NCBI RefSeq assembly: GCF_048771995.1
Contig: NC_133030.1
Span: forward strand, 41,602,001-41,666,000
DNA from: Taeniopygia guttata
Taxonomy: Eukaryota; Chordata; Aves; Passeriformes; Estrildidae
Length of the DNA stretch: 64,000 nt
Direction: 5' to 3'
The position numbers and the translations under genes were made by a program. The notes under the pieces were generated by a model. The model had not been told where the DNA came from and made no database searches. It was given only the letters and a program-made list of their open reading frames with translations. Shown piece by piece: positions 11,301-23,900 of the stretch (its first letter is position 1; each line of letters begins with the position of its first letter).

Positions 11301-14300
11301 AGAGTTTCTTTTCTTCATGGTGGTTTGTATGGGACAGTGTTTCAGATTTGTGTTGAAAACTGTTGATAACACAGGGATGTTTTAGTTATTGCTGAGCAGT
11401 GCTTACACAGTGCCAAGGGTTTCTCACACTGCCCTGCCAGCGAGCAGGCTGGGGGTGCACAAGGAGCTGGGAGGGTACACAGGCTGGACTACTGACCCTG
11501 ACTGATAATCCATACCATATGCTGTCATGCTCAGCAATAAAAGCTGAGAAAAAGAAAGAAGGATGGGAAGTTTGGAGTGATGATGTTTGCCTTCCCAAGT
11601 AACCATTATGCTGGATGGGGCCCTCCTCTCCTGGAGATGGCTAAACACATGCTTGCCCTTGGGAAGCAGTGAATTAATTCCTTGGTTTGCTTTGCTTGAA
11701 CATGTGGCTTTTGCTTTTCTTATTAAACTGCATTTACCTCAAGCCATGAGTTTCACCTTCCAGTTTTCTTCCCCATCCCAGTGCAGGGGAGTAAGGAAGC
11801 AGCTGCATGGGGCTGAGCTGCCTGCTAGGGTTAACCTACAGCAAGGTTTTAGCATAGCTCCATATGTCAATTGTGAAACAGAAAAGTAGGGATGAAAAAC
11901 TTGACTTGGAATTACTTTTGAGCTTAATCTAAATAATTTAATGAAATTCGTTTTGTGGTACACTTTTGTAGCTGGGAATGGACCGTAATCCAGGATGTTT
12001 CCTCTAGTTCTGTGTTCCTAGCTTACTGTGTCTTTTTGCTGTTAAGTTCCTGAAATGGGCTTCTTTATCACATAGTTTTATGTAATGTATTTTTTCTTTG
12101 TAGGTGTGGGATGCTTGTTCAGAAGCCATGATCGTTTTTGAGAAAGATGACTTAGATGACATGGGTTACATAGTGGAGAATGATGTCATTATGTCTGCTC
12201 TCACAAAACAGTTAGATGCAGTAGCAGGTAGTGGACAACTTCTTCCATGTTTTATTTCCTGCAGATAGCTTTCAGTTACTTGCCTTCTATTGTGTGCTAA
12301 GTCTTGAGAGGGAGAAATTGGTCTAACAAGTAGCTCTTGAGAAATGGTCAACTTCTGGCATTGGGAAGGGAGGGAGAAATCTGACTTCCAAAGGCTACAG
12401 AGCAGGAAAGCACTTGCATATGTAGTTCTCCAGAATACAGTCTCTCCAAAATTTGACTTAATTAAAAAATCTGTATCTCCTTGTCCAAAGCAGACCTTAC
12501 AGTGACAAGGGGCTGTCCATATCTGTTTTCTCAGGATGCCTTGAGAATTGTAGGGTAAGCTCCTAGGGTGCTGTTAAGACACGCGTGGCCTTGGCTGTTG
12601 TAGTGATGTTTCCTTCTTTCCTGTCCGTGTCGTGCTGTGACCATGGTACTCTGTGTTCCCATCAGATCGGGTGGAGGTTTTCTACAGGAGCAAAGCAGTT
12701 GGGTACACCTGGCCCCTTCCTTCCCATGGCTGTGACACAAGCCCTTGGGTCCAAGTTGAGTTAGCTGATGGACGCAGACTTCAGACCAAGCTGCTGGTAA
12801 CTAAGCTCTTTATTTCTGTTGATAAGGAATCATCTCTAACCCAGATCCTTTCCACTGGATTTGGCTCCAATTCCATGTGTGCTGCTCCGCCCACGTGGAG
12901 TGCTAGAGTGAGGTGAGTGGCTAACCCTGTCAGAGAGGGTGTGGGACACCGGCCATTGCCTTCTCTCTGCCAGGTGCAAGGAGATGCTGCTGAATTCAAG
13001 CAGAAGGGGCCTCCTCTTCTGGTATTGGGGGGATTTTTTTTTTTGTTCTGAATGAACAGACAATACACAGATGCAGGCTGAGGTTTTTAGAGTGAAGTAC
13101 TAGCTCCTAATCTTTTTACGAGCTGCTGAAGAAGTTGCTTTGCATCTCTTTCTTTTACAGATTGGTGCGGATGGTCATAACTCTCTGGTCCGGAAGGAAG
13201 CTGAAATTAAGAACATTGAACATCAGTATGACCAGTCAGCTGTGGTGGCAACTCTCCATTTATCTGAGGTAAAATTCTGCTCAACTGACTCTTCCATGAG
13301 CAGCAGAACCTAAGAGGATGATCTGTCTTGCTGTGCCCTTGCTTCTTTCCACTGTAGGCCACAGACAACAATGTAGCATGGCAGCGGTTCCTTCCCACTG
13401 GGCCAATTGCGCTTCTTCCGGTAAGGTGTCTATTTTTTTTAATGTTTTGAAAAATTTTTGTACTCTAGTAACTTTATTTGTGTCCATGCCTTTCTGTATT
13501 GGTTCTGTCTCTTAAGAATTTGCATATCTGCCCTACACTCATTTATTGTGCTTTCCCCTCCTGCCGTCTCACTTTATCCTTGGCATTTCCCATTTGTAAC
13601 AAGTTGGGCTGGAACTGTAATTTTCAGAGGGACTGACAGGGTGAGGCAGGGCAGTGGGGAAATCTTTGCACTGAGTTGTTTTTTTTTTTTTTTTTGCTTC
13701 TTTTGATATTTACTACTGACATTCTCTTTAACTAGCTGTCTGACACTGCCAGCTCTCTGGTCTGGTCTACATCTCATGACCATGCATCAGAACTTGTCGC
13801 TATGGATGAGGAAAGCTTTGTGGATAGCATCAACTCTGCCTTTGTGAGTATCAGCCTCGTGACAGGGAAGAGACTTTTAGAATGGAATTCTGTAGCTTAA
13901 ACAACAGTAATGGGATAGATGGATTCTGAAGTTGCTTCCTCTGGTGAGAATGATACTAATGGGGCACTTAGCAAAGAAAGATGACCCCTTGAGACTAAAT
14001 TAGGTTAGTTCTGAGAGTCACAGAAGTTAACCTAAATTTCCAAAAGGTAAGAAGAGTAGGCTTATCCTAGTTGGAAATTTGTATGTCCCAAAATGGTGAA
14101 GATAGTTTTTTCTACTGTATAGTTTTGTCCAAGTGGTTAAAATTTAGTATTTAGAACTCAGATTTTCTTTGGCTGGGTTCTTTTATGGGTCTAGTTTGGG
14201 TCAGCTTCCAAAGATTTGTTTATCTGTTTCAGTGGAGCAACATAAACCACTCTGACTTCATTGACACTGCTGGGGCCATGTTTCGTTCTGCCATTTCACT

Positions 14301-17300
14301 CCTGAAGCCCTCAGGGACTGCAGTCCGTCAGCTGCCCCCAAGTGTTGCTAAAGTAGATCCAGAGAGCCGAGCCATGTTCCCTCTTGGAATGGGCCACGCG
14401 ACAGAATATGTCCAGCACCGTGTGGCTCTTATCGGGTAAGGTCCTCAGTGGCAGCCCTTGGGTGAGTGGGTGGCATGTGGTTAGAAGGGATGTGAGGACA
14501 GCAACACCCAGTCAACAAATTAGATGTTAGAAGTGATACATTGTTCCAGTTTGACTTTACCCAGACTGAGTTTGTTCTGTGTGCCCTCACATCCTTTTGT
14601 ATGAATAGCTTTCTGCCCATTATCTGTGCTTTCTGTGTAAATTGAAAGATGATTATTTCCCTTTCCTGGTTTGTACAGTCCAGTGAAACAATCCAGTATC
14701 TCATGCTGGATCTGTACTTTTCCTTACGTTGTACCAGCCATTCTGTGCACCACTTTGAGTTAGTTTTAAACTCACCTTTTTTAAACACAAATGACAAAAA
14801 TTACTCCATGTGAGATGTCAGAGACTTTTGTATGGTGGCCTATTCAAACAGGAAAATACCTCATGTCTTATATTCTAAGGTCGCATGTACTTTCATGTCT
14901 GCCCCAGCTGCAGTGTGGTGGTAGATTTTAGTAATTCTTGGATGCTGTGCTACCCTTTTGTGTGGTACGCTTTTCATCTATCCAACCTGTGAACCACCCT
15001 ATGCTTGGGAGCATGCTGTGCTTTATAGCTTGGTAAAGCACATGATCTTGCATTTCATATCAAAACTTAATTTAACTTCTCTAACTTTGTGGCTCCCATA
15101 TCAATGTTTGTCTTTAAGCTTTACAGATAAATCTGTTCACAGAAGAGCCCAGTTTTGTTTCCATTCAATGATAACCCCACCTCTCCCTTATACTCATGAT
15201 GTCTGTCCCCTCTGTGTTTGTGCAATGTGCCATTGTTGCGCTGTGTCCTGTTGTGCTGAGGTCACTTACAGAAACATAAAGTCCTGTTCCACGTGTGATC
15301 TGAGAGGACTTTGGCTAGTCACTTCTTTATAATTTTTCCTTTCAGACCTGCTTTTTGTTACCTCCCCTATGTCTTGCTTCTTACAACTGGAGAGGCAGTC
15401 AGGTAGTTCAGCATAGCATGCAAGGAGGTACTGGATAAAGTGCATATGCTGCTCTAAGGTGGTTCATTGCAAAGAGGTGAGGAGTGCTACACTGATCCCT
15501 TCTGGAGTTTGTCAGCCACTGTAGCTTCTTCAAGGAGGGAAATAAACTTCTGTCTTCTCTTGTTCCAGGGATGCAGCACACAGAGTCCACCCACTTGCAG
15601 GACAAGGAGTGAACCTGGGCTTTGGTGATATTGCATGTTTAGCTCATCACCTCAGTGCAGCAGCCTTCAGCGGGAGTGATCTGGGTAAGGATCCAAGCTA
15701 ACACAAGGGCAGTAAAGGATTAGTCTTCCAGGCCTTTGCTGCTGTACCTCTGGTTAAGCATGCTGCTGTCTTGTGTTTGAAAGTTTGTTAAAGTGAAGCT
15801 ATTCTGATGTCCATTGGCTGTGAAGCAGTTCACAATTTTTGAATGCAGTTTCCATCCCACGAATCTTAAAACTGCTTTTAAAAAAATAAAGCTTGCAGGA
15901 TAGCAGTTAGAGATGTGGTGAGATGAAGAGCACTAGCTGGTGGAAAGAGATCTTTATTGAGATGGACCATTTCTCTGTTCTCTTTCCCTTCCAGAGAAAA
16001 CTGCTCTATAGATAAGATGCACAATTGTTTGTGGCACATCAAGTGTAATAGAAACATTGAATTATATCTTCCAGGCTCCTTAAAACACCTCCTCAAGTTT
16101 GAAACAGAACGTCAGAGGCATAATGTCTCCTTGATAGCTGCTACTGATGTGCTAAAAAGGCTATACTCTACCACACTGGCTCCTCTGGTGTTGCTGAGAA
16201 CATGGGGATTGCAAGCAACAAATGCCCTGCCTCCTGTCAAAGTAAGGATCTCACTTCAGTGAGGGCTGTAGGAATTGTCCAAAACTATTAATGAAATATG
16301 CACAAGATGTAAAGATCTTTGTTTGTTTTAAATGAAACATTTTTTGCTAGTTTAAACTGGAGGGTTTGTGTCCTGAATGGGCCTGAGGAGTTCCTAAATA
16401 ACTGATAGCTCAGTAGTGAATTTTTTTCCCTGCAGCACAAGGGAATATAAAAGATCTAAAAGGGAATATAAAAGATCTAAGTGTCTTTTATTCTGTATCA
16501 GTAATTAGGAGTTAGAGGTAATCAGAAGTCTTTGGCTTTATTTTGCTATGGAATTAAAATGTTAAACCTTGAATTGTATTCCAGCAATGCAGAGAGAAAA
16601 CAGGCTTTTGAAGACACATCTTCACTAAGGGATTGGGTGACTTCATAGATACAATGTGCAGCTCACACTTAACTGGTGTTTCTGTGCTGGTGTGCCTTGT
16701 GAATTGTTCCCTCATGGCAGAAGTTCAAGTCTCTATAATGGAAATTACCTGAGGAAGGCAGTGGTGAGGAGTTTCTGTCTTAGACCCTCTGTTTGCAGCC
16801 TATCTGCCTGAACTTCTCACCCTCTTGACCTAGTTGCTGGATTTTTGTGAGGTTACTTAAGCCATCTGCTCTCAAAGCTCCCAAGCACCAGCACATTAGA
16901 TTCTCATTTTTGGATTTCAATTTTTCTTTCATTTATTCTCCTTCTTTATATTAAACACAGGTGCCCTGTTTCCTTTGTGTTATGGTCACAGTTGAGACAC
17001 TTCCTCAATTGAAAATCAGTACATTCCTAAGGCAGAGCAGCTGCCACTGGCATGGTGTCTTCATTAAGGAAGACTATGCTGCTGCTTCAGTGCTCAGAAT
17101 TTTTTTTCCTCTTTCTCTGTTTAAAAGGAAAAAACAAACAAAAATGACTTTTCTGAGAACAGAACCCATTCGTAATACTGATTTTGTGTTACTTGGGAAG
17201 GACATAGGGAAAGGTTCTCTGCACATGGCTAGAAAGACTGGCCAAGAACTGTTGTTCATTTATAGGAAAGGGAATGTGCCTAAAGGTTCTTTCTAAAACA

Positions 17301-17368
17301 CACACTTATGAATTACTTCTCATTTTCTTCTCTTTTAGGAGCAAATCATGGCTTTTGCCAGCAAGTGA
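8177..17368 (+). CDS. COQ6: COQ6, ubiquinone biosynthesis monooxygenase (mitochondrial)
   Basis: There are twelve coding exons: 8177-8327, 10119-10253, 10959-11017, 12104-12227, 12666-12796, 13161-13268, 13358-13420, 13736-13843, 14233-14435, 15569-15684, 16075-16241 and 17339-17368. They give 464 aa, near the human length, with every junction GT-AG and in phase. COQ6 is the FAD-dependent C5-hydroxylase of coenzyme Q synthesis in the inner-membrane COQ complex. An Arg/Ala-rich, acid-free N-terminus (about 1-30) looks like a mitochondrial presequence. It is followed by the dinucleotide-binding motif GGGMVG (38-43), the UbiH-family DG motif IGADGHNS (201-208) and the FAD-binding [16 protein letters not shown] segment (361-376). 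The start ATG follows GCGGCG and opens the presequence; an upstream out-of-frame ATG lies at 8134. It is divergent from FAM161B and convergent with ENTPD5. Confidence 0.97.
8621..9040 (-). mobile_element. CR1 LINE, 5'-truncated, in COQ6 intron 1
   Basis: The plus strand begins with the complement of the CR1 3' tail (ATAGAATCATAGAATGGGTT) and continues with the conserved '...ACCTAGTTCCAACCC' segment. The element is therefore on the minus strand with its 3' end near 8621. On the minus strand 8855-8658 encodes the CR1 reverse-transcriptase C-terminal tail ([20 protein letters not shown]). It lacks most of the LINE, as usual for bird CR1 copies. The 5' break near 9040 is approximate. Confidence 0.9.
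11281..11840 (+). mobile_element. Solitary avian endogenous retrovirus LTR in COQ6 intron 3
   Basis: This segment of about 560 bp starts TGTATTGGTTTGGCTGGGAT and ends in CA. I recognise it as an LTR abundant in songbird and related genomes, probably ERVL or ERVK class; the exact family name is not certain. No internal retroviral region or second LTR flanks it, so it is a solo LTR, a fossil left by recombination. It lies in the same orientation as COQ6. It is moderately diverged from the remembered consensus, so it is not recent. No clean target-site duplication was evident. Confidence 0.8.
16441..16481. repeat. 21-bp tandem duplication in COQ6 intron 11
   Basis: The unit GGGAATATAAAAGATCTAA begins at 16441 and again at 16462 with a period of 21 bp, two copies. 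It is a simple local duplication with no apparent function. Confidence 0.8.
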
Positions 17369-17466
17369 TCTATTGTCAGTCTGCCTGTCAGCAGCTTGCC
17401 CGTGAATGCATTGCCCTTGAAAGGACTGTGACTGACTTGAATATTTGAATTTTTATTTTCATTTAC

Positions 17467-17472
17467 AATAAA
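17467..17472 (+). terminator. COQ6 polyadenylation signal
   Basis: A canonical AATAAA lies 99 nt after the COQ6 stop codon. It follows a T-rich stretch and is followed by GT/T-rich sequence, consistent with a short 3' UTR. Confidence 0.8.
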
Positions 17473-20400
17473 ACTGAGGGACTGAACTGTGTATTACCCC
17501 ATCCACTAGTTTATGCAAAAGCTGTCTCATTTGCCCTCCTCAAGGGGATTTAGGGTTTATTTCCATAGTACCATGATGTCTTTAGCCACAGAACTAAGTG
17601 TAGTATGTGCTTTTAATTTGGGCCTCATGAATTGAAGATGGAGGTGAAAACAGCTGTCTGTCTTTTGCCAAACACAGTGCTGAATTTTGCCAACTGCTGG
17701 CTAATTTGTAACAGCTTTTGCTGCTTAATTACTTTCAGTTTCTTCTGATATGATTTCTAGAGCTGTAAAGTTACTCCTGGGTTCTTGGCACCTCAGCTCA
17801 GACAAAAGGGTTATTTTGCAGCAGAGAGAGACAATGCATGGATGCAGATATATTTTAAAACTCTGTCTGTCGTTCTCTCACCCTTTTCCCTGCCTTTCTC
17901 TTGGTGCTTTATTTAATAATGGTGTTACTTGTGGAACCGGCTAGTCTTAAAAGATACAAGGAAATATGGAAAAGATACAAGGCAACAATAATATCCAGGA
18001 AAGAAAACTATACCACAACATCTTGAATATTGTTAAAAATGCTTTAATTAGTAAAATAGACAATTCAAGATACTCTGTCTTCAGTTCCAAACACCAGCCT
18101 TTTACATTAGACATTTGCCACTCAAAATTAAACTAAGCACTGCCCATGGCAAAGATTTATACATATGGGTGACCAGTATCAGAAAGAATGAAATGTAAAT
18201 TTTGAAGTGAAAGCCATTACTTGTCCTTCTGCAGTCACTCATATTAGACAGTTCTTGTTAGTGGCTGGCTCAAGGACATTACAAAGGAAGAGATAAAAAT
18301 CAGGGCTGCAAGTAGAGCTGTTCTCTTAAAAGGCTGTTTATTCTTTAGTTTAGCTAATAAATAATCTCATTGCACTAGGGTAAATGTGAGGACTTGACTG
18401 GGTTGGCCAGATTCCCTCACCCACTTGGGTTCAGATGTAAACAGCAGGGGCTCAATTCTGCAGTTTCTTGCAAAAATAAATCTTTTAACAGAGTTCTTGT
18501 TTCTCCCATAACTGAAGGATCATGCCAGTAACAGAGAGCAGAAGTTCTGCTTCAGTTAATGAATTGTGCCACTGACAAATAAAGGCCCTGAGCATTCAGA
18601 TTAAATGCAACTTTGGTACTGGGAAGCAGATGCTCCCCCCTAGCATTTGTAGTACCAGAGTCTGAGGAGAAGCATGCAGAAAAAACAACTTCCTCTGCAT
18701 GGTACCCTTCTTCTAGCCCCTCCTTGCTTCAGACAAAACCCAACCCCTGAGCCCTTCTCATGGCTTGTGTATGTTCAGGGGGCAGATAATGCTACTGCTT
18801 CTCCCTTAGGTGCATCCCACCTTCAAAACCCAGCCTCACTGCTGCCAGCTGTTAGCCCCAAGATCCAGTAAGAGTTTGTCACTGGCTCAGACTGAAAGAT
18901 GATTTCTGGATTATTAAATTAGCTTGTTCTCAGGATAATGCAGCCTGGCCAGTAACCACTGCATCCTACTTTGTGTTTTCTGAGAATACAGAAGTGTTCA
19001 CTGAAGACAAAATTAATACATTTGCAGTCACCTTGTTCTGTAGACCAAACCATGTACCAAAGTTTTGCCAACAGTAGGAAGAGGAATAAGAAATGTTTAT
19101 CATTGAGAAGAGGCCACGATTACTTTCTTCATGTTCAAACAAACTTCTAGAGAGGAAGGAACAGAACTTTGGTGTGAATTTCTCAATGTGGATCTCAAAC
19201 AGATTCTGGTAAGGATTACACATGTAGGAGGAGCATTTTCTGTTTCAGAAAAGCAGCCTGAATTTATGACAAAGTGTCAGTGATGAGATAAGTATGGATG
19301 GCTCCATCCCTAACCCTTGGCTTCTTGTTGCTGATTGAACTTGTTCAATCAAAAGCACGCCTTGCACCCTTCGTGCTGTAAAACCTGAGATATGAGAAGC
19401 GGTAGCTTAATCAACCATAGGCAAACGTGCACTGCTAACTAGAGGAAAAGGACTAATGTTCACAGTAAGGCAAATCTTTAAGCCTCCAAACTGTTTGGCA
19501 AGACCATTGAAGACATGAGTGCACTACTTCATTCCCTTGCTGGGAATTACCAATTATTTTCAATTCCAGTTTGCAGAGAAGGCAGCATAAGGGCAGTCTT
19601 TGGTTTGACAGAAGTGGGAAAGTTGTTTTAGAGCAATTGCAACTGGGACAGTTGGGTAACTGCAACTGCCCAACAGGGAAATGTTCGTCACAAGACATCA
19701 GTAGATAAGTTTCCCTTAGTCACATGAGTAATACCTCTTCGTTGTGATGGGGTACCTCACACATTCCTTGAAGAAGTGAAGACAGTAGCAAGCTGCCAAT
19801 TATTTCATGGGGTGGAAAAAGTCTCTACAACTGTTTTTACTTAGGGCAATGGATGGGTTTCAAATGGGAGACTACATCTTAGAGCTCACTCCAGCAAAAG
19901 GGACTGCTCGCTAGCCCAGCAAGTCTTGCTGGGCTGTGCCATGCCTGCTGTCCTTGGGATAGCACTAGACTCGACTCTTGGGTGAGCACCACCTCAGGTC
20001 AGGTGTCCTGAATCAGTTCACACAAGAACACCAGGAGCACCAGCAGCAGAGGGGAAGAAGGCTGTGGGTGTGCCTTGCTGAGAGCAGAGAAACAGAACTG
20101 GCTCTCACAGCAAAGTGAGCTGTCAGATCAGTCATTTCATCTGACTGCAATCTCCTTGTGGGTGGAATGTGACAAGCTCTTCTTCTGGCAGTTGAGTTTC
20201 AATAGCTGGCACTGCTGCCTCGTTGTGCCAGCACAACTGTGTTATGACTACATGCCAAATGAATAAATTTATCAAGTCTGGTAGTTGGATGTATGGTGTA
20301 GCTGCACAGACTTGTAAAGGGCAGCAAAACTGAAACACAGGCACACATTCTGCTTAGGAAGTGCCTACTGCCTAAAAACAATAATTGGTAAATCATTATG

Positions 20401-20978
20401 TTTTAGCCAACACCTTTCCCAAAACCATGCCCAAAGTGGATTTACAGCAGGCCCTTCTTGAAAGACTGGAATATTCTTGCCATGTATTTGCTAAGCTAGC
20501 AGCTGGATTCTTGTAACACTGAGGTTGGCAGCATCCAGAGCTGTTCACTTTTCTCTGCATCACTGCTGATGCTATTTCTAATTTCTGTATTTAACATCTC
20601 ACAAGCAAACTTAAGTTATGTATGCTTAAAATAGAAGGGGGTAGGGGAAGTCACGTGTCTGTAGTCTGCCACCACATCCAGGAACTCTGTGCTTCTAACA
20701 AACTTGCTGGTGAAAGCTGGTTTTGAGCCCATTGCATATTCTCCACTGGAGTTTAGACCTTTTGACTTTCTTAAGGCAGATTCTGAATCACTTATGGCAA
20801 TCACAGTTATAAATCATACTCTCATTAGGCACAATGCCAATCCAGCGTAAAGAGCTGTCGTGTATCTTTGGTCCATGTTCTGCTCTGTGACCAGTCCCAG
20901 CTGAACAACGTACCTGGAGAGTGCAATTTACTTTCTCAGCATTTTCAGAAATGCTAAAGTCCATAGCAGTATCACAGG
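17473..20978. other. Convergent COQ6-ENTPD5 interval, mostly ENTPD5 3' UTR
   Basis: No coding exons are recognised. Most of this interval is probably the long 3' UTR of ENTPD5 on the minus strand. Candidate minus-strand signals are AATAAA at 18342-18337, ATTAAA at 18048-18043 and AATAAA at 17913-17908. All lie before the COQ6 signal at 17467-17472, so the two transcripts may end within about 0.4-0.9 kb of each other without overlapping. Confidence 0.5.
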
Positions 20979-23900
20979 TCAGTAAGTCATCCCCAGAGAC
21001 TGCAGCAGGTAAAAGGTAGCACCCAAAGTCCAGCTTGTCTCTATGTTGTTTACTTTCTTTGTCAACTATAAAGGAAGAAAAACAAGTTGTTCCTGACAGT
21101 TCTCTAGATTCGTAAGTTGCACAAATGACAGCAACTGCATATTACAAATCTGGAACGGTTCAGTAGATAATTAGTCATAAAAATGAATTAATGCATTTTA
21201 ATTTATAGGGATTTATCTGGTTTTTCCTCACCTTTAAGATTGTGTTGTCCCTAAATCCAAAACCTTCCTTTAATAAAGCAGTGATGTAAGTGAGATCCAT
21301 GCAGAGGAAAGGACTGGCTGAGTTGTACCTCTCCATATTATCACAGACTAGAGAAGGAAAAAGAAAAAAAAAGGGATCTCTGCAAAATAAGAGCTTTTAT
21401 CCACATTGTACATTTGAATCGAACTCAAGCCAAAGCTTACTAAAACAAGCCACCCTCTTCTATTATGGTTATGTATGACACATGGTATATGCTACAGAGC
21501 TATTCAACAATGTTGGAGAATAAACCATATAGTACATCCAGTTTCTCTTAACTACATCTTGTATTACAGCAACATAATCCACACAGCTCTTCTGAAGAAC
21601 CTCTACTCAACTGATAACTAGCAGGGTCTTAGATTAATCATTTTTTCAACAGCATCATGTGTTTTCATCATGTCTGTTCCACGGATGGATCCAGTAAAAT
21701 GGATTTCACCTTCTAGGATGGCAGTTTATTTTATTTTTTCCAACCACACTTGTCCAAGGAAATGGAACAGGATATTGCCCAACCAACCACTCCCTCAATG
21801 CAGCTAAGTCAAGATTCCATAGTCAAGGTGACAGTGACTGGGAAATGTATTTACACCAAGCTTAATTTTCTACATCTACTGTTACTGCCCTGTTCTACTG
21901 GCAGCAAGAGCAGCGTTCACTTCCTTCTAAGAAAAGATGAGCAGCATGCGTCTACTATTGAAATGAGATAGAGAAGAATTAGTTCAGGATCACAGAATTG
22001 ATCTCCTGATGGTCTAAATCTAAGTAAGTGGTTTGATAATGTTAGGTAACATCTTAGCCATGTCTTTGGAAATAAGCTCTCTCACTATCCAGGCAAAAAA
22101 TAACAACCAACCCACACTCAAACTTTAGAGCCTAATCCCCCTATTCAAAATCATCCAAGTTTCCAGGGAGATTAAGTTTAGCTGAAAAATCATTAAAAAT
22201 TAGGCCTTATTTTAGGAAAAAAGTCAGTCCTGAACTATGTAAATAAGCATTTTCTGCTGAAAAATATGGTCTTCTCATTTTCTTGAGAATGGTCACAGTA
22301 CAGAGGTAACTTGCTTTTAGTCATCAGCAGCAAGGCAAGTTGGAAGCTCTTTATTCACAGGAGGTACAAAACTAGAACAAGCATTCAAGAGGAAAGACGG
22401 GGTGGTAAAGAAATGTGGAAGAGACTGTCAGACTTAAAAGCCCTTTACTCTCTCCCTCCATTTTGCTAGAGATTAAATAGGATTTAAGGTGACAAGGAGA
22501 ATTCAGTGCTCTCTTAAACTCAGAGAGTTGCAGTTTGACAGAAGGAGCTCTTGATGCAGCAAATTCACTTTCTTTTGTAGTGACTCTATGAACTATCTCC
22601 TTCTCCTGAAAAGAGCTGTAAAGCCACCAAGCCCTCACTGCTCTTATCAGTATTGTCTTCTGCATTAGTTAGAGTCTTTGACTAATAAAAATAACATGAC
22701 AGGTATAAGTGAAATAAAGGTTAAATAAGTTTGCATTTCTTCCAAGTCACATTATGTACTGCCTACACATTCATATTCTTGTTATTTCTTGTCCAAACCA
22801 GTTTCCCAGCTCATGACAATTACCTTCTTTGGCTTTTCTCTCAAAATTTCTCACTTCCAAAACACCTCCGCGTTCATAATCTGAAAAAGATGTGAGAAAA
22901 CATCATCATAGACCTGACAGCATTTGAATTATTTATCTAAGATGACCCTAGAGTGTGACTCAGGGATGCTGCACTAGAAGTGAGACCTGCTTGGAACAGA
23001 AGACAGAGCTGCAGGTGTAACTGGAGCCCTGAGCGCATTTCATGTGCTGAATACCAAACTGAAGTGACAGATAAATGTCATTCCCTCAAGGCATTTTGTG
23101 TATCTCCTCTTTCTCAATAACATTCTTTTCCTCTGCTCCCCATGGCTCCAGCTGCCAGGGTTCCTCTGTCTACCTCTGGATGACACACTCACATGTAGTA
23201 AATGATCCAAAATTTACCGATTAGGTTGGTGTCAGCCGCTCGATCATAGTAATAGGAGAAAGCATAGAAGGAACTTCCACGAATCTCATCTGGTTGGTGA
23301 AGTTTCCCTTTGACAACCTTGAGTACTTCCAAGTAGCAAGGCTTGAATCCTGTTTCTCCTGTCAGGAAAAACAGGGTGAGCCAAAGAGCATGTGCAAGAG
23401 ATGGAAGAAATAGTGGCAACAGGATAAAAAATTAAAGCAGAGATTAAAGCATCAGAACAAGAGCTTAGATATCCCTTCTGCAATCCAACATGGCATCTAC
23501 ACATAGGCAAGAACTTTAAAAGCCCCTCATCAAGTAGAACTGGTTAGAGCAGATCATTACTGTGTCTAAAAGACACAAACTACTTCCATGGCAGGCAAAA
23601 CTCCCATTGACATGTTTTGTGGCCAGCAGAATCTTCTACATTTGCTACCACTTGTTAGATAAAACCTTGCTTTCTCTCCCCATAACATTGTAATTTTACC
23701 AACCTACTCCACACACACCAAATCTGCAATTCAGCTCTCATGTCCCCAGTCTGTTCAAGTCTGTGATGGCAGCAGACTCACCCTCTCTATGCAGCATTAG
23801 AGACTCATTATTATTAGAGACTTAAGAAACAGTTCCACAGGTGAGATTAACTGGTAAGCCAAAATGTTTGTACCCTAACAATTTTTACACTTCGCTCAAA

